Shown here piece by piece: positions 1-12,458 of a DNA stretch of 64,000 nt. Positions within the stretch are counted from its first letter, which is position 1, and each line of letters begins with the position of its first letter. The position numbers and the translations under genes were made by a program. The notes under the pieces are model-generated. The model did no database searches and had not been told where the DNA came from. It was given only the letters and a program-made list of their open reading frames with translations. Origin of the DNA: Phlebiopsis flavidoalba (lineage: Eukaryota; Basidiomycota; Agaricomycetes; Polyporales; Phanerochaetaceae); NCBI GenBank assembly GCA_035772785.1, contig JAOCPU010000008.1:558001-622000 (forward strand), in the 5' to 3' direction.

Positions 1-153
1 GCGAAACCACAACGGGCATTGATGCACAGGCAAACATCCATACATAGTATACAGGAACTCGATCTGACTATTTGAAGCGAAGACAGTGCCACTGAGGCAT
101 TTAAGAATCGCCCAAGTGGACGCCGTTTCTCCCCCACCTCACTCAACCCCGCC

Positions 154-2267
154 ATGTTCAACCTCTATGCAGTAACTGACTTTATAGCATTCGCTCTAAC
201 TCTATGGATTCTCCGAATCATTGTTACGAGAAGTAGATCTGAGAAGCTACTACCTCCTGGCCCTAGAGGACTGCCTCTAATAGGAAGCCTCCTGGACCTG
301 CCTCGCAGTCAAGAGTGGAAGACATATTCTGAATGGAGCGATAAATGGGGTAAGTGCGAGCGTTACAATGCACAAGTCGACATCGTTACTCACGTCGATT
401 GTCTTGGCTATTCGGCGATGTGATGTCCGTCACGGCCCTCGGTCAGCGAATTGTAATCTTGGGCTCCTTGGAAGCCACAGTTGATTTATTGGACAAGAGA
501 AGTGCTATCTATTCCGATCGTCCCTACCTTGCTCTCACAGGAGAGATCGTCGGTCACCCAAAAGACGATTCCTCTATGCCCATACGGGGACCGAATGAAA
601 AAGCTTCGGCGGCTGTTTTACCAAAACGTTCGGTACACGACAGCTAGTGAAATCATTTGAACCCACGATACTTCAGAACTTACAAGAGTTCATGGTGCAT
701 CTGTCCCAGTCTCCGGAGAAGTTCAGGGAACACATCCTTTTGTGAGATATTCATCCCATGAAATATAAAGAGTAGGAGCTAAACTTGCGCAGAATGACGG
801 CCAGCAACGCCTTGCTCTTGTCGCATGGACATCGCGTCAAACGCTCTGACGATCGCTTCTTTCAACTGGCGAATATAGTTGCGCAAGAGTTTGCTCTACT
901 TGCCACACCTGGTCGCTACTTTGTTGATTATCTGCCAATTTGTGTGCGTCTCTGTGTCGTCTCCAGGCTCATTTATACTAATTTTTTCAACAGTACAGTA
1001 TGTGCCCTCATGGGTACCGGGTACCGGATGGAAGAAGGATGCCAAAATGTATAGAAAGAACGTCGAAGATGCCGTGATGAAACCTTACGAGGCCGTTAAG
1101 CAGGCCATGGTAAGTGGATTTTCCCGCACAGTACGTCTCCGAGAGCATCAGCGACAGCGTGTTCTGTAGGCCACCGGGGTCGAATTTCCGAGTTTCTGCT
1201 CCCGCAATTTGGAAGATAGTGACATGTCCGAGGATCACGAAGATTGTGTACAATACGGATCCATGGCGATGCAGGTTATACAGGTAGGCTACCTCACTTA
1301 TTATCCATGTCAACGTCGTGATAATGGTGCACTGAAAAACATATAGCTGGTTCTGACACTGTAAGTCACGTTAACTAACAAGATGCTAAAGCTGATAATT
1401 TTGCAGCTGGCTTCGAGCTTGACATCGTTTATTCTCGCGATGACTCTCTATACCCCAAAGTGCAATCCCGTGCACATGCTGAACTCGACGCTGTGGTGGG
1501 AACTGATCGACTTCCCGACTTCGGCGACCGCGATGAGTTACCATACATAAACGCGCTCTGTTCCGAGGTTCTGCGCTGGCTTCCGGTAACACCACTAGGT
1601 AAGCTCTGATGTATAGTTTTCGAGGGCTTCTGTCTAATATTACCACAGCTCTTTCGCACCGAACGACGGAGGACGATATTTATAAGGGCTACTTCATTCC
1701 GAAAGGTACCATCGTCTTACCCAACAGCTGGTATGCATGCAAGGTCGTGATCAGCTGATGGCTTGCTCACCAGAAGACATAGGAGACTTCTCCGTGACCC
1801 TAGCATATATCACGACCCCTCGCAATTCGTGCCAGAGCGATTCATTCCGGATGAGGGAAGAGAGCCCGAACTTGATCCCAAGAACATAGCGTTTGGATAC
1901 GGCAGAAGGTAGGCCAGTCAAGCTCTCAGGATTCGCCGATGCCGATTCACATGATGTCAGGATGTGCCCGGGCATCCTCGTTGCCGAGTCGACAATGTTT
2001 ATCACGGTCGCGACTGTGCTGTCCTTATTCAAAATTTCTCCCGTTCAAGAGAACGGCGAATACGTCATGCCTACCGTTGGACAAACGGATGGCTTGATCA
2101 GGTGCGCTCCGCTTTCACACTTCGTCGTTCCTCTGACGGAGGACTGTGCTCATTACTCTCTGCTGCCAGCCACCCCGCTCCCGTTTAGATGTGACATCAT
2201 ACCTCGACATCCCGCCGTTGGAACCTTGCTCCAGGCTGTGGTCGATTCAAAGATAGAGGTCAACTAG
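154..2267 (+). CDS. Cytochrome P450 monooxygenase, first tandem copy, disrupted
   Basis: A membrane-anchored heme monooxygenase of the fungal microsomal type. The order is complete: hydrophobic N-terminal anchor, PPGPRGLPLIGSLLDLP proline hinge (about 256-310), I-helix AGSDT (about 1347-1361), EVLR of the ExxR motif (about 1565), PERF (about 1836) and the heme loop FGYGRR joined by an intron to MCPG (about 1890-1975), with a stop at 2265. About nine short introns are inferred. Three lesions are visible. The first intron (351-413) ends in TTCG where AG is expected. The frame shifts near 562 and again near 628; both sides of each shift remain P450-like. It resembles Agaricomycete genes usually labelled O-methylsterigmatocystin oxidoreductase-like, but the substrate cannot be read and no CYP subfamily is assigned. 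Family is seen directly; whether the locus is dead or mis-sequenced is open. Confidence 0.85.
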
Positions 2268-2760
2268 ACAGGTGGGTCGTACATGTGCTACTATGCCGGT
2301 AGTTCACAATGTATATTGATCAGTAGGAGCGATTTAGTGGAGCCTCATTCGCGCCGGGACTCGTCAGGTGGATGGTCGACTGAGAGAGTTTGATTAAGAG
2401 CTTGGTGTGATTTCTCCGGTACCGAAATGTCTTTTGCGAGAGGCTTGACATTGTACATCGCTTGACACAACGAGCGTCAGCTTGCTCAGAATATGGACGC
2501 ATCGAAACGAAATAGTGGGCTAAAATGACAACCGGGCGGAGCACCACCCGCACTCCGAGCTCTTCCCCGGTCAAGGGGCGCTGTATGCCTGTCATCACCG
2601 CCCCCGATCTACCACGGTTATGAACGCAATTGTTCTCACAGCTCCGTATGTCATCCGTGCCCGCTACCTCTAGAATCTGATCAGCAATAAAGGACGAGCC
2701 CTCACGTGAGCCTTTTCTCCCATGCCTGGTCAGATATGCGCTGACATGGATTATAGAAAC
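2268..2760. other. Intergenic, nothing recognised
   Basis: Short open frames occur on both strands, but none resembles a known protein or pairs with plausible introns. It separates the first P450 from the peroxidase relic. Confidence 0.4.
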
Positions 2761-2769
2761 AATACTGCC

Positions 2770-3320
2770 CTGAACGTCCGGGACCTTGCCGAACGCATAC
2801 CACCCAATGTCTGCTTAGGTATTCAATATTGCATATGACCTCGCGGTCTTGCTCGCGACGCTCGGTGTGGCCTTGGACGGGGACATTATCACGGAGAAGG
2901 TGATAGAAGGCGTCCTTTCTTTTTAGATAGAAATTAAAACTGTGATATTTTAGCTTTCCATAGGAGGAGATGCTACCGCGAAAACTGCGCCTTTGGGTGC
3001 ACTTCAAGGGCTGTTGGGTCCTGAAGGTGGATTGGACACTCACAACACGTAAATACTGCCTCATACGGGAGATGTGCTATACTGAACAAACACGTCAGAT
3101 TCGAATCGGACACCTCCCTCACCCGCAACGATTTCTTCCTTGCCAACGGGGATGATCACAGCTTCAACGGAACTCTATTTGCGATGATGACGGAAACCGT
3201 CGCTTCCACTTCTTCAGCTGACGATCCGTGAGTCCCTTGGACTCACCACGCGTCCGGGAACTGGATACTAGGCAAGCTTGCCCCTGTCATCAAACCTCTA
3301 GGATGATTCAATTCCCGACC
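2770..3320 (+). pseudogene. Heme-haloperoxidase / unspecific peroxygenase relic
   Basis: Three peptide blocks in changing frames match the chloroperoxidase family (PF01328): DLAVLLATLGVALDGDIITE (2837-2896), a block ending LLGPEGGLDTHN (about 2970-3045), and ESDTSLTRNDFFLANGDD followed by FNGTLFAMM (about 3095-3195). The ExDxSxTRxDxF pattern is typical of the metal and propionate-binding region of this family. The N-terminal PCP motif that carries the axial heme cysteine is not visible; only a weak ALN-like stretch lies near 2772. No clear C-terminus follows the third block. Family enzymes are secreted heme-thiolate peroxidases or peroxygenases. Lying between two P450s it adds a second heme oxidation enzyme to the cluster. 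I regard it as a truncated pseudogene because the key cysteine and the tail are missing. Confidence 0.6.
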
Positions 3321-4554
3321 GATCCTTGAGCTCGCGTGAAGATCATCGACGGCCTGAAATTCCCAGGAAAATGGGCAGCGGTCATAATTTGTGCTCACAT
3401 TATTGTGCCTTTATTATGTTTGACACATTTTATTCATGTTTATTACGACCAGAAACTTTGTACCTCTTCGAGTCTTACAATTCATTGCCGTACCGTGATA
3501 TCTGTATTAATATCTTCTTTTAAACATCACTATCTTGTTCTTGTTGAATTGGCAGTGCCTTGCGTTTGGATTTACATCGCCCCCTGCAAGGAGGGCGCTT
3601 AAAACGCCCGACTTATAGCTCCGGATCGTGCTAAATTGAGGGATCGTGGATTTGTTACAACGTGCGACGACATGCTTTGACCAGCGGAGGGGATCCCAAA
3701 ATGAAGGACATACTATAAGTCGTAAGTGTACAGTAGCATTCGCTTTGGGGTCACGGCGCACTCATACCTTCACGCCTCGCAGGGATACGTACACGCGCCA
3801 GCATGCCATGGCTTCGAACTTTGAAGGCGAGTAATCAATATGTCGTCGCCAGAGTCCCGGTTTGTCAATGTCACACCCACACATCACCCGCCCCGCCCGA
3901 TCTCACATCTGCATGACGAATACAGTCATCAAGCCTCCATACTACTAACCCGAGTCGGAGGATAGCGAAGCTACGACACGCCTTTGACACACCTACCGGC
4001 AGTATTATAGGACCAATCATATCCCGTCGAGTCTTCCGATGGGCCTGCAAGGCTCTTACTTTGGTGCGGGTGGGCCCAATCTGGCCGGCCCACAATCCGC
4101 CAATCGCATGGTTTTCATCGCTCGGGTTCCTCCGCCGGTTGCCAAACCGCCTTTTCTAGGACGCCCCGAGTCGAGCTTAGGCCGAGGGCTGCGGCCGGGC
4201 TGGGAGGTGAGCATCCCGATGGGGCTGTTATAACTGCTGCAACTTACGTTTTGTTATGACTGTTGAGACCGTTTAGCTAGCGAGAAGAGCCTGGTATCAC
4301 GATCATGACGGCAGTCTGCGATTCACTCAATTAACGAAGACAAGCAACAACAAGGAAACTTATAGTACACTGCGTGGAAAGCGCCCCAGGGCCGTATCCA
4401 CAAACTATCGGTCGGCCTCCGGGCGATCATCGCTACTTGAGAGTCATCAGAGCACCTCCGGGGCAATAAAGAATAACGCGTCACTTGAAACGCGGAAGAT
4501 TTCATTCTGGTGTAGCCTTATAGCGCTGCACATATAACTCACGAGAGTCGAAAG
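3321..4554. other. Intergenic, nothing secure
   Basis: A short frame near 3336 (IIDGLKFPGKW) might be a last piece of the peroxidase relic, but the match is too weak to call. The rest shows no gene, repeat or RNA that I recognise. The 3' half should hold the promoter of the second P450. Confidence 0.35.
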
Positions 4555-6720
4555 ATGATCGCCACCGAAACTGAATCCTCCCGGAATGCTCAGCCCCCTA
4601 CTCCCTCCTTTGATATTTGGCAGTCGGCCATGGCTTGCCTGGCCTCTTTGGAAGGTTTTTGTCGTCAGCAAGACGGTGCGCAGCGACACTATCCACCGGG
4701 TCCGAAGGGCCTCCCTCTCATTGGCAACGTTTTGGACCTGCCCAAGACTCAGGAGTGGGAAACATATTCGCGATGGAAAACCAGTGGGGTGAGTGGACAA
4801 ATCATCCGCATTTTCTAAGCTGTCCTCATGTGCGGGATTTAGGCGATGTGGTGTCCATGAACCTACTCGGCGGCTCCAGCGCGTCGTGATCCTTGGCTCC
4901 GTGCAGGCCGCCTTCGACCTCCTGGACAAGCGCGGCCTGACGTATTCGGACCGCCCGTTCCTACCGGTCGCATGCGGCATCGTTGAGCACACAAGGACCA
5001 TCCCGATGCTGAGCTACGGCGAGACAGAAGAGCGCCAAAGCTTCGCCGCATGATCACGAAGGCCGTGGCACCACCAGAGCCCTCGTCGACGAGGAGTTCA
5101 TGCCCCTGATGTCGGATAACATCCAGAACACTTCATCCACGGGCTCTACGAAAAGCCGCAGAGGACTTCCCAAGAAACCATATCCGCTTGTGAGTGCCAT
5201 CTCCGCCACATCCATAGATTATGTTAACATTGAGGTCAATACAGGATGACTGCCGCGAACATCCTGCTTATGTCCCATGGCCACCAGGTCAAGGACGCGA
5301 ACGACAGGTTCATCCATCTGACGGATGTAGCCATTGAAGACTTTTTCGAACGCTACTCTCCCTGGAGCCCTTTTAGCAGATGTGTTCCCTCATTAGTGAG
5401 TCAAATGAAATCGAAGTGTGGCGTGCGCGCTTTTTCCTAACTTTGCCACAGTGACTAAGATCGTTCCCAGCTGGTTCCCGGAGCAGCCTGGAAGCGTACA
5501 GCTGAGCGGTACTACAAACACAATCTTTACACCGCCGCCACGGAGCCTGTTTGAATATGTTAAAACGAAAGGAGAGATGTTAAGCTAGGTTTGTGCTATG
5601 TCAATTATGCCTCTCGCTGACTAGTCTTCTCGGTTTAGGCAAAAGGCACAGCTCTGCCGCCGGATATGTCACCCGCTTTAACCTTGAGCAAAACGATGGC
5701 TCTCCGGGACTACGAGGATTGCGTGAAGTGTGTCAGCCATGACGTTCTAACACTTGCGTACATACCTTAGTTCGTAGTTCCGGGATGATCACCTTAACCC
5801 GGACTAATTATCTATCATTCGTAGCTTGGGTGCGGACACCCGTAAGCTCTCCATCCGTAACTTTTGCACCCCTAATGCGAGGCGGCGCTCACCCGCACCA
5901 CACGCAGTTGCTGCATTCAGCATTTGTATACTTAGTTCTCCTCCGACATGCACGCGCTTGACCCTAGAGTTTATCCAGAGTACGCGCCCAAACACGAAAA
6001 CTAGACACCTCGTTCGCCCCCCCCGCCCTTGGGCCGGTCGACCCGGAACCTACTCTCCCAGCGACGCGACCACCGCCTCCGTACGTCAATGCGCTAGGCT
6101 CAGACGATCACCTTGCCGCTTGGATGCCTGTAGGGCCGCATGGGCGTTACCCCATATGTCGAGGAAGACTGATACCTACAAGGGTTACTCTCATTCCGAA
6201 AGGGAAATCATATACGTGAATACTGGTGAGCATATCGCCGGATGCCTGTGGAGGGTAGTGTAAACGCTGGCTAATTTCTTCCTGGCAGAAACTTCTCCCC
6301 AGAACGAGGAATTTACCATGATCCTTTGGAGTTTCAGCCGGAACGTTTCTCTCGCGACAGACGTCACGAGCGGATTCAATCCAAACAAGATTGCGTTGGC
6401 TAGGCCGACGTTGTAAGCACAAGCGACTCCGCTGGAAGTTAGCAGCTCATCATTGACACTCCGCTTATCTGCCCGGGCATTGCCAAGTCGCAAGAAGCCA
6501 CAATCTTTATTCTGTGTGCTCACGTGGCCACGACTTTGGCAAGGTTCGACATAACGGGCCGCGTTATGGAGAACGGCAAGCCCGTCATCCCGTGCCGTTC
6601 CGACAGACGTCTGGCATCCATCAACGTCTCAACTTTTGACTCTCGCGACCTATCTCGCACTGTGACGGCGTGCGCGTTCGCAGACAACCCGAGCCTTTTA
6701 GTGTGCGACATCCAAACCGC
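4555..6720 (+). pseudogene. Cytochrome P450, second tandem copy, decayed
   Basis: Same family as the P450 at 154-2267 and in the same orientation. Recognisable blocks are PPGPKGLPLIGNVLDLPKTQ (about 4695-4755), RVVILGS and DLLDKR (about 4883-4930), KLRRMITK (about 5042), LVDEEFMPLMSDNIQN (about 5086), MTAANILLMSHGHQVKD (5246-5296), VPSWFP (about 5465), DTYKGY (about 6172), PERF (about 6340) and CPGIAKS near 6472, the heme-cysteine region. Frame changes occur within nearly every exon, and the ExxR region (about 5900-6150) is almost unreadable. Most intron boundaries, for example 4790-4842, still carry GT and AG. The damage is heavier than in the upstream copy, with substitutions as well as indels, so this is most likely a true pseudogene from a tandem duplication. 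The original substrate is unknown. Confidence 0.8.
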
Positions 6721-6833
6721 GCCTCGGAGAGGGCCGCAAGCTTGTCAGTCGCATAGTCGTTCGAAGCACCGTTAGTGGAGGTATACAAAGTACAGATTTA
6801 TTGGTATTAAACCCGCGACGCGTGATTGTCGCG

Positions 6834-9549
6834 TCAAAAGCGATTAATTATTCTTTCCTCTATCCTCTCTTGTGTCCGCGCGCGTTGACCGCCGAGGATC
6901 TCGTCGCCTTCTGGTGTTCGCTGCCGCTGGGTAGGTCCTTGCTCAGATAGCCACCTTGACGGAGAGACGCCCTCCTTGTGGGCTAGCGCGAAGATGACGT
7001 CCATGTCTATTTGCATTTACGATTAGTCTTATTCGGGAGTTTTCAAGTGTTGCTAAACGCACCTTCTAACGAGCGCCTTCGCGGTCTCGTGGGAAGAATA
7101 AGTCGACAATGTATACGATGAATGCATTGAGGCGCCGCAAACACTATGTCCAAGCTTCATCAACATCTAGAGTTTACAATGGGTTCAAAAAACGCACTCA
7201 CCAGATTTTATGTCCCACCAGCTAATGTTGTTGAAGGAGTGGTTACTGTGCCACACACTCACCACCATGAAGTCATACATGTATCCAATGTGCTGAGCTG
7301 CTCAGTAGAATTGCGTTGGCCGGAGCACGGATACGTAAACCGACGATTCTCTCAGCAGGCTGGTCGACCACCACAAAATCGGTTAGATTCTGGCATACCA
7401 GACGCTTGTAGGCATATTCATTACGATGATAGCCAAGCTCATAGCCCAGCTCAGCCGACTGACGAAGCATGAGTTTGAAGCGACAAACAGGTCGAGCCCC
7501 GCAGAGTCGAGAGTATTGCTAATTGTGCGTAGTCGCACTTAAGGTTGTTCAATTGGAGCCCGAGAATGTGCTGGAGGGCAGTACCAGTAGTGTTGCGACT
7601 GTGCCTGGCCCCAATGCACCAAGTTAAGAGCATGAAGGTTGTTTGCGCCTTCCCGAAGTGCTTGTCAATGACTGGGTCGATGGCTTATGAGAGACTGGGC
7701 AAGGCAAGTCATTTCTGTGGCCAAGTTTGCAGGCCGAGAGTATAAGAGACTTGACCGTCATCGAGTCCGAGGGCGTTCGAACAGTGCATGCTGTCGCGTA
7801 GTCTTCGAAAGAAAAGATGACGGTGTTTGGCATTTTCGTTTTGATATGGCATGACGTTAAAAAGCTATTCAGCTGTGATAAGAGTTGGATGACCACAGTG
7901 CATTTTGTTGAAGCACTGGATGACGACTCCGAAGCTGTACGCCATAAAGTGTTGGCTATATGCCGCGTTAGTGAAGCATGCTCGCGTGAAGTCGGGGAGC
8001 GTCCGGAGCCGCTTGTGGGATTACAAATGGCGACTGGCTTCCCGAATACCCCGAGGAAATTATTCTGCACTGAGGGGGATCCATGTAATCTCTTTTGGAT
8101 CCTCGCAAAGGTCGCAGATGACACTGGCCAGACCCCTGCTCCTTTCTTTCGTTCCTCTCGACCTTTGCCGGACAGCCATCTTGGCTGACTCCGGGCAACT
8201 GTGAAGTTATTTAGGGCACGCGGTGTATATGGCGGACCTATGAATGACCGCGAACCCACAAATACCATGATTCCAACGATCATTACCACAGCGAATATTA
8301 TCTGTAGTGATATTGGGACGCTGACCATTGTGCTGAAGATCCTTTTCGCCCAAAATCTGTGCAGGTGCAATTCATATTCCGAGTACGCCTCATCGGTGAA
8401 CTTTGTTGACTGCACAAATGCAAATGTTCTAGTCCACTGGACTCCAAGGTAGGGATTCAGAATACCATTGTTTTTAAACAATGCTACGTCATAACGTACG
8501 TATCCTATAGATAGCATAATAAAGTCCGCTTAGACCATGAGCGCGATGGAAGGTAAAGTTTACGAGGGATCATGTAATACCAAAAAGTAATGAGACTTCC
8601 CTTCGAGGTCATAATGTAACTTGCCTCTAGTATGGGCCGGCGAGAGACACTTGACTGCCATGGTAATGGCAAAAGGGCACAGTCCGACGTTCCTAATGGG
8701 CAGGGGGTTGCGTGAGGCATAATTGAATGCCGGTCGTTGATGAGAAGGCCACTCACGTTGAGTCCATTTCCTAAAAACCCGTGATAATCCGCGCTACGAC
8801 CAGCTGCGCGTAGCTAAACGACGTCGTCTGAAGGAGCGCGCTCCAATGATCATGATAGATGCCGCCCAGGACATCGTCTTCCCGGCGTCCGAGGCTGGTC
8901 GCCGACCCAGAGGTTGGATGAGGGCGCCCACGAGACATCCGATTGTTTCCTGCGGGAGCATGAGGAGAATGGAATGTATTTTTTGAGAAATGGTTATGTA
9001 CGTACGTAGATGGCGACGACAAAGCTCTGGAGCACGTTCGCGTGATGGGGATGGCGCCTCGCGACGACAACTTATGGGTTGTGGGAAGACCTTCTCAAAC
9101 TGTATGGGATGCCGTGAGACACGCAGGGCGTGGAACAAGGCAGACGCGGTGGCGGTCCTCACACCTGACCCGCGCGTAAGAATGGCGCGAGACATGACAG
9201 GCCCTGAGTCGATGTAGCTGACAGTGAGTCGTTTTGATCGTCAAATTCTGGAGAGTCCTGCATGTATGAGAAACGTCGACGCGGCACGCACCCAAAGAAG
9301 CGTGAAGCCTGTCCCTGCGACAAAAGGCGAGGGCCGCGGTCAACATGCGGCGCCCGCGGGGGGCAGGTGGGGCGTGGAGGGCCTTGATTTCGGCCTCGTA
9401 TGCTGCTGGATCTGCCGGGCGACGACACCGTGCGCGCGTCGTAGACCTGTTTTTCTCGTCGGCTGGCCAGTGTGGCTCGAATGCGAGCTTGGGGGGTTCC
9501 GCGACGACGACATGGGCCTACAGAGCGGTCGGGGTGGGATTCTGGTCAC
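6834..9549 (-). pseudogene. MFS sugar porter, decayed tandem copy
   Basis: Read on the minus strand, homology runs from an N-terminus near 9513-9549 (MSSSRNPPSSHSS, like the neighbour's start) through ALAF and the GTG/LLG loop (about 9290-9340), FEKVFPQ (about 9095), LQTTSFSYAQLVVARIITG (about 8771-8830), a membrane block IIFAVVMIVGIM (about 8280-8320), GLRIRAPANA (about 7310) and the C-terminal DMDVIFALAHKEGVSPS (about 6965-7005). The family has 12 transmembrane helices and imports hexoses or related sugars by proton symport. Frames change constantly; the first shifts at TTTT and TTT runs near 9290-9330 look like single extra bases, but the middle (7500-8700) has lost most conserved residues. 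An open frame at 7624-8517 is a mosaic of this relic, not an intact protein. It is a degenerate duplicate of the gene at 10126-12458. Confidence 0.75.
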
Positions 9550-9879
9550 GGGGGGGACATGGGGGGGTGTATGTGTGGGTCACATTACCACGGACCAATG
9601 TACTTATATCGCTCGCAGCCTCTCTCAGGCGAAGGTGATGCAGCAGCCGCCATGAGAAGCATCAGCGCTGGGGTGTATTGGGCCGTCACGGGGCCAGCAA
9701 GGTTCGTATGGCGAGACCGGGAGAAAACTGCACGCATATGTCGCTCCACGGAATGATGGGCAGATGAGAGGAGTGCGCCCTCTCGCTTACGGTGCAGGAG
9801 GCTATGGTCCGAGAAGCCCAGCGCGCAATAAAAATGGGTCGTGAGGAGCGTGGGTGCTTGTGGTGCAGACTTGATTTTG

Positions 9880-9960
9880 AAGATGCGGTCCGCCGCCCAC
9901 AACGTCGCCTTCCTTTTATGGCCACACACCCCGTACCGGGCCCGGAAAACACATGGGCCG
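9880..9960. repeat. Upstream element of sugar porter, copy A
   Basis: A block around GGTCCGCCGCCCACAACGTC and CTTCCTTTT..CACACACC upstream of the decayed sugar porter resembles about 12722-12780 upstream of the other copy. This suggests that the duplication carried the promoter as well as the gene. Judged by eye; exact borders are uncertain. Confidence 0.5.
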
Positions 9961-10125
9961 ACATTGACACTACTGTACCAGCAACGACGCACATCCCCGA
10001 CGCACACACAAAGTCTCTTGGTGGCAAAACATGGTAGCGGGCACCGTAGGCCATCGTATATTCTCTATTTAAGTACAAATTACAACGCATTACAGTCGTA
10101 CATTAGTATTAGGGGTGGAGTGCAA

Positions 10126-12458
10126 TTAGTTGGCTCCTTTTCTTTGCGCGACGATCCCTCCTCGCGTTCCGCCGAGTTGACACCCAGGATTCTCGTCCGC
10201 CTCTGGCGTGCCTGCGCTGGGGAGGTCCTTCCTGAGAGATACTTCTACGGGTGATACACCCTCCTTGTAGGCCAGTGCGAAGATGACGATTCCATGTCTT
10301 GGGGAAATTCGTCAGTCTCTGGCTCGTAAAAGGCTGTGTGTTGGACGTACCCTCTAGTGACCGGCCAGCAGTCTCGGGGAAGAAGAAGTAGACGACGGGA
10401 ATAATGAGCGCGTTAAGCGCAGCAAATACTGTGGAATCGATGTAAGCATCAAGAGACATTAGACGATGCACGGTGCCGCATACCAATGTAGGTGCCCCAG
10501 CTGATGTTTTCAAACGATGGGCCAGTGACCATGACGACCATGAAGTTAAAGACCCAGTTACTCGCAGTCGAGAAGGCGTTTTGCGGGGGCACGGATGCGG
10601 AGACGACGATCTCGGCGGGCTATAGGTCAGCAAAGTCAGAATAAATCCTCAAGTAGATGACAATGAGACGCGACGTACGTAGAGCCACGTCATACCCAAC
10701 CAGCCGATACCGAAGAAGGAGTTGAAGACGAAGTAGCAGACCGCAGAGACGATCTGCGTCGACGAGGTGTTGATGGACCGAGGATAGCGAGCAGCGCCAT
10801 GGTGACCATTTGCCCGAACGCGGTGAACAGCATGAGCTTGCGGCGGCCGATGCGGTCGATGAGCAGGATGCCGATGAGACTCGCGAGGAAGTACTCCGTG
10901 CCGTTGCAGGCGGCGATGATACGAGACTTGACGTCGTCCAGCCGAGACGCTCGAAGAGCAGAGTGGCGTAGCTGAGGGAGCCATGTCAGTGCGAGAGGTA
11001 GAAACACTTCGAACGGGGAACTCACTAGATAATAAGGTTGCAGCCAGTGATCTGCTGGAAGCACTGAATGACGACACCGAGGGCGGCGCGACGGAAGTTC
11101 TTGGCTGGGTCCGTGGGTGAAGATCTCCTGGAGGGGGGACTTGTCGGAGCCCTTGGCGGTCTCGATGGCGATGGCCTCGCGGATGCCGAGGAAGGTGTGT
11201 TGAACGGAGGGGTCATTGTAGTCCTTGTCTTCGAGAGCGGAGATGACGGCGAGGCACTCCTTCTCGCGACCACGGGCGGCGAGCCAACGGGGCGACTCAG
11301 GAAGCTGTACGACCGTGAGTACAAGAGTGTATAACGAACAAGTAGGGAAACTTACGAAGAGAATTCCGACAATCATGACGATGGCGAGGAGGATCTGCAT
11401 CGCGATTGGTACGCGCCATTGTGCCGAGGAGTCCTTCGCCCAGAAGAGAGCAAAGTCTATCCACTGAAAATCCAGTCAGATGCGAGATCACGGAGGACGA
11501 TTGTGCGAAGCACGTACGTATCTGTGAAACCGATCAGTATCTGCGCAATAATGGGGGTAGAAGATTTGACGTACGAGATCATGATACCGAAGGTGATCAG
11601 ACTTCCCTCCAGCATGATGTAGCCACCCCGAGAGTGTGCCGGGGAGCATTCTGCGTGGTATGGCGGGTACCGTTGATGTCTGATGGGGCGGGGTATGAGC
11701 ACGTGTAGCGCAAGGAAGTGCACAGGAAAGTAATCACGTTGAGTCCGTTACCGAGGCCAGTGACGATTCGTGCGACGACCATTTGCGCGTAGCTGAAGGA
11801 AGTGGTTTGGAGGATGGCGCCGATAATCATGATAATACCGCCGATGACGATAGTTTTCCGCCGCCCGAGGCGGTCACCTATCCAAAGGTTGGAAAGTGGC
11901 ACCTATCAGACATCCGACCTCCTGTGGTTGATGTCAGCGCCCAGTCCGAGGCCATGTATGAGCAGCACGTACGTAGACCGCGACGACGAAACTTTGGAGA
12001 GTGGCGTTGTTCGGATGCGCGTCGCTGACGACCGTTTGGGGGAAGACTTTCTCCCACTGTAAAGGACTTGTGAGCTGAGGAAGAGAAGCAGGGTCGGCGA
12101 TGATGCTTACCTGGCCGGCACTTAGAAGCGCGGACATGACACCCTGGTCGTAACTGGGTTCTTTAGCATGTCGGAACTCCGGTGGAGCAAACGATAAGGA
12201 CATACCCGAAAAGCGTGAAACCCGTTCCAGCGACGAAGGCAAGAGCGGCGGATAGTTTGCCGTGACCTCTTAGCCGTGGTGCAACCTCCTCGAGCTCCCT
12301 CTCGAATGCTGGGTCGCTAGACGCGATGGTACGGACATCGTAAGGTCGTTTTTCTCCTCGTCGCCCTTGTTGGATGTGCTCGAGCGTGAGCTTGGTGGTG
12401 TTTGTGAGGATGACATGGGGCGTAACGGAGGAGGAGGGGCCGAGGGTGGAATAGACAT
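10126..12458 (-). CDS. MFS sugar porter (hexose transporter type), frameshifted
   Basis: A plasma-membrane proton-coupled sugar transporter with about 12 helices. Minus-strand order: Ser/Pro/Thr-rich N-terminus from the ATG at 12458; GTGFTLFGYDQGVMSALL split by an intron (12205-12154); EKVFPQTVV (about 12040); LWIGDRLGRRKTIVIGG (about 11850-11900), the loop 2-3 signature; PESPRWLAARGREKE (about 11270-11310); CFQQITGCNLI (about 11045); GTEYFLASLIGILLIDRIGR (about 10850-10910); WLGMTWLY; and FFPETAGRSLE (about 10350-10385), the PETKG motif, before a TAA at 10126-10128. Splice sites fit. Single-base shifts are visible near 12430, 11898 (extra C), 11663 (extra G), 11100 (extra G), 10935 and 10795, while flanking residues stay nearly ideal. 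The pattern favours consensus error or very recent inactivation. Substrate unknown. Confidence 0.85.

Noticed and set aside
7624..8517. A 297-codon minus-strand frame that could be taken for an intact membrane protein
   Set aside because: Only parts match the sugar-porter family and in the wrong continuity; it is a mosaic of the decayed transporter.
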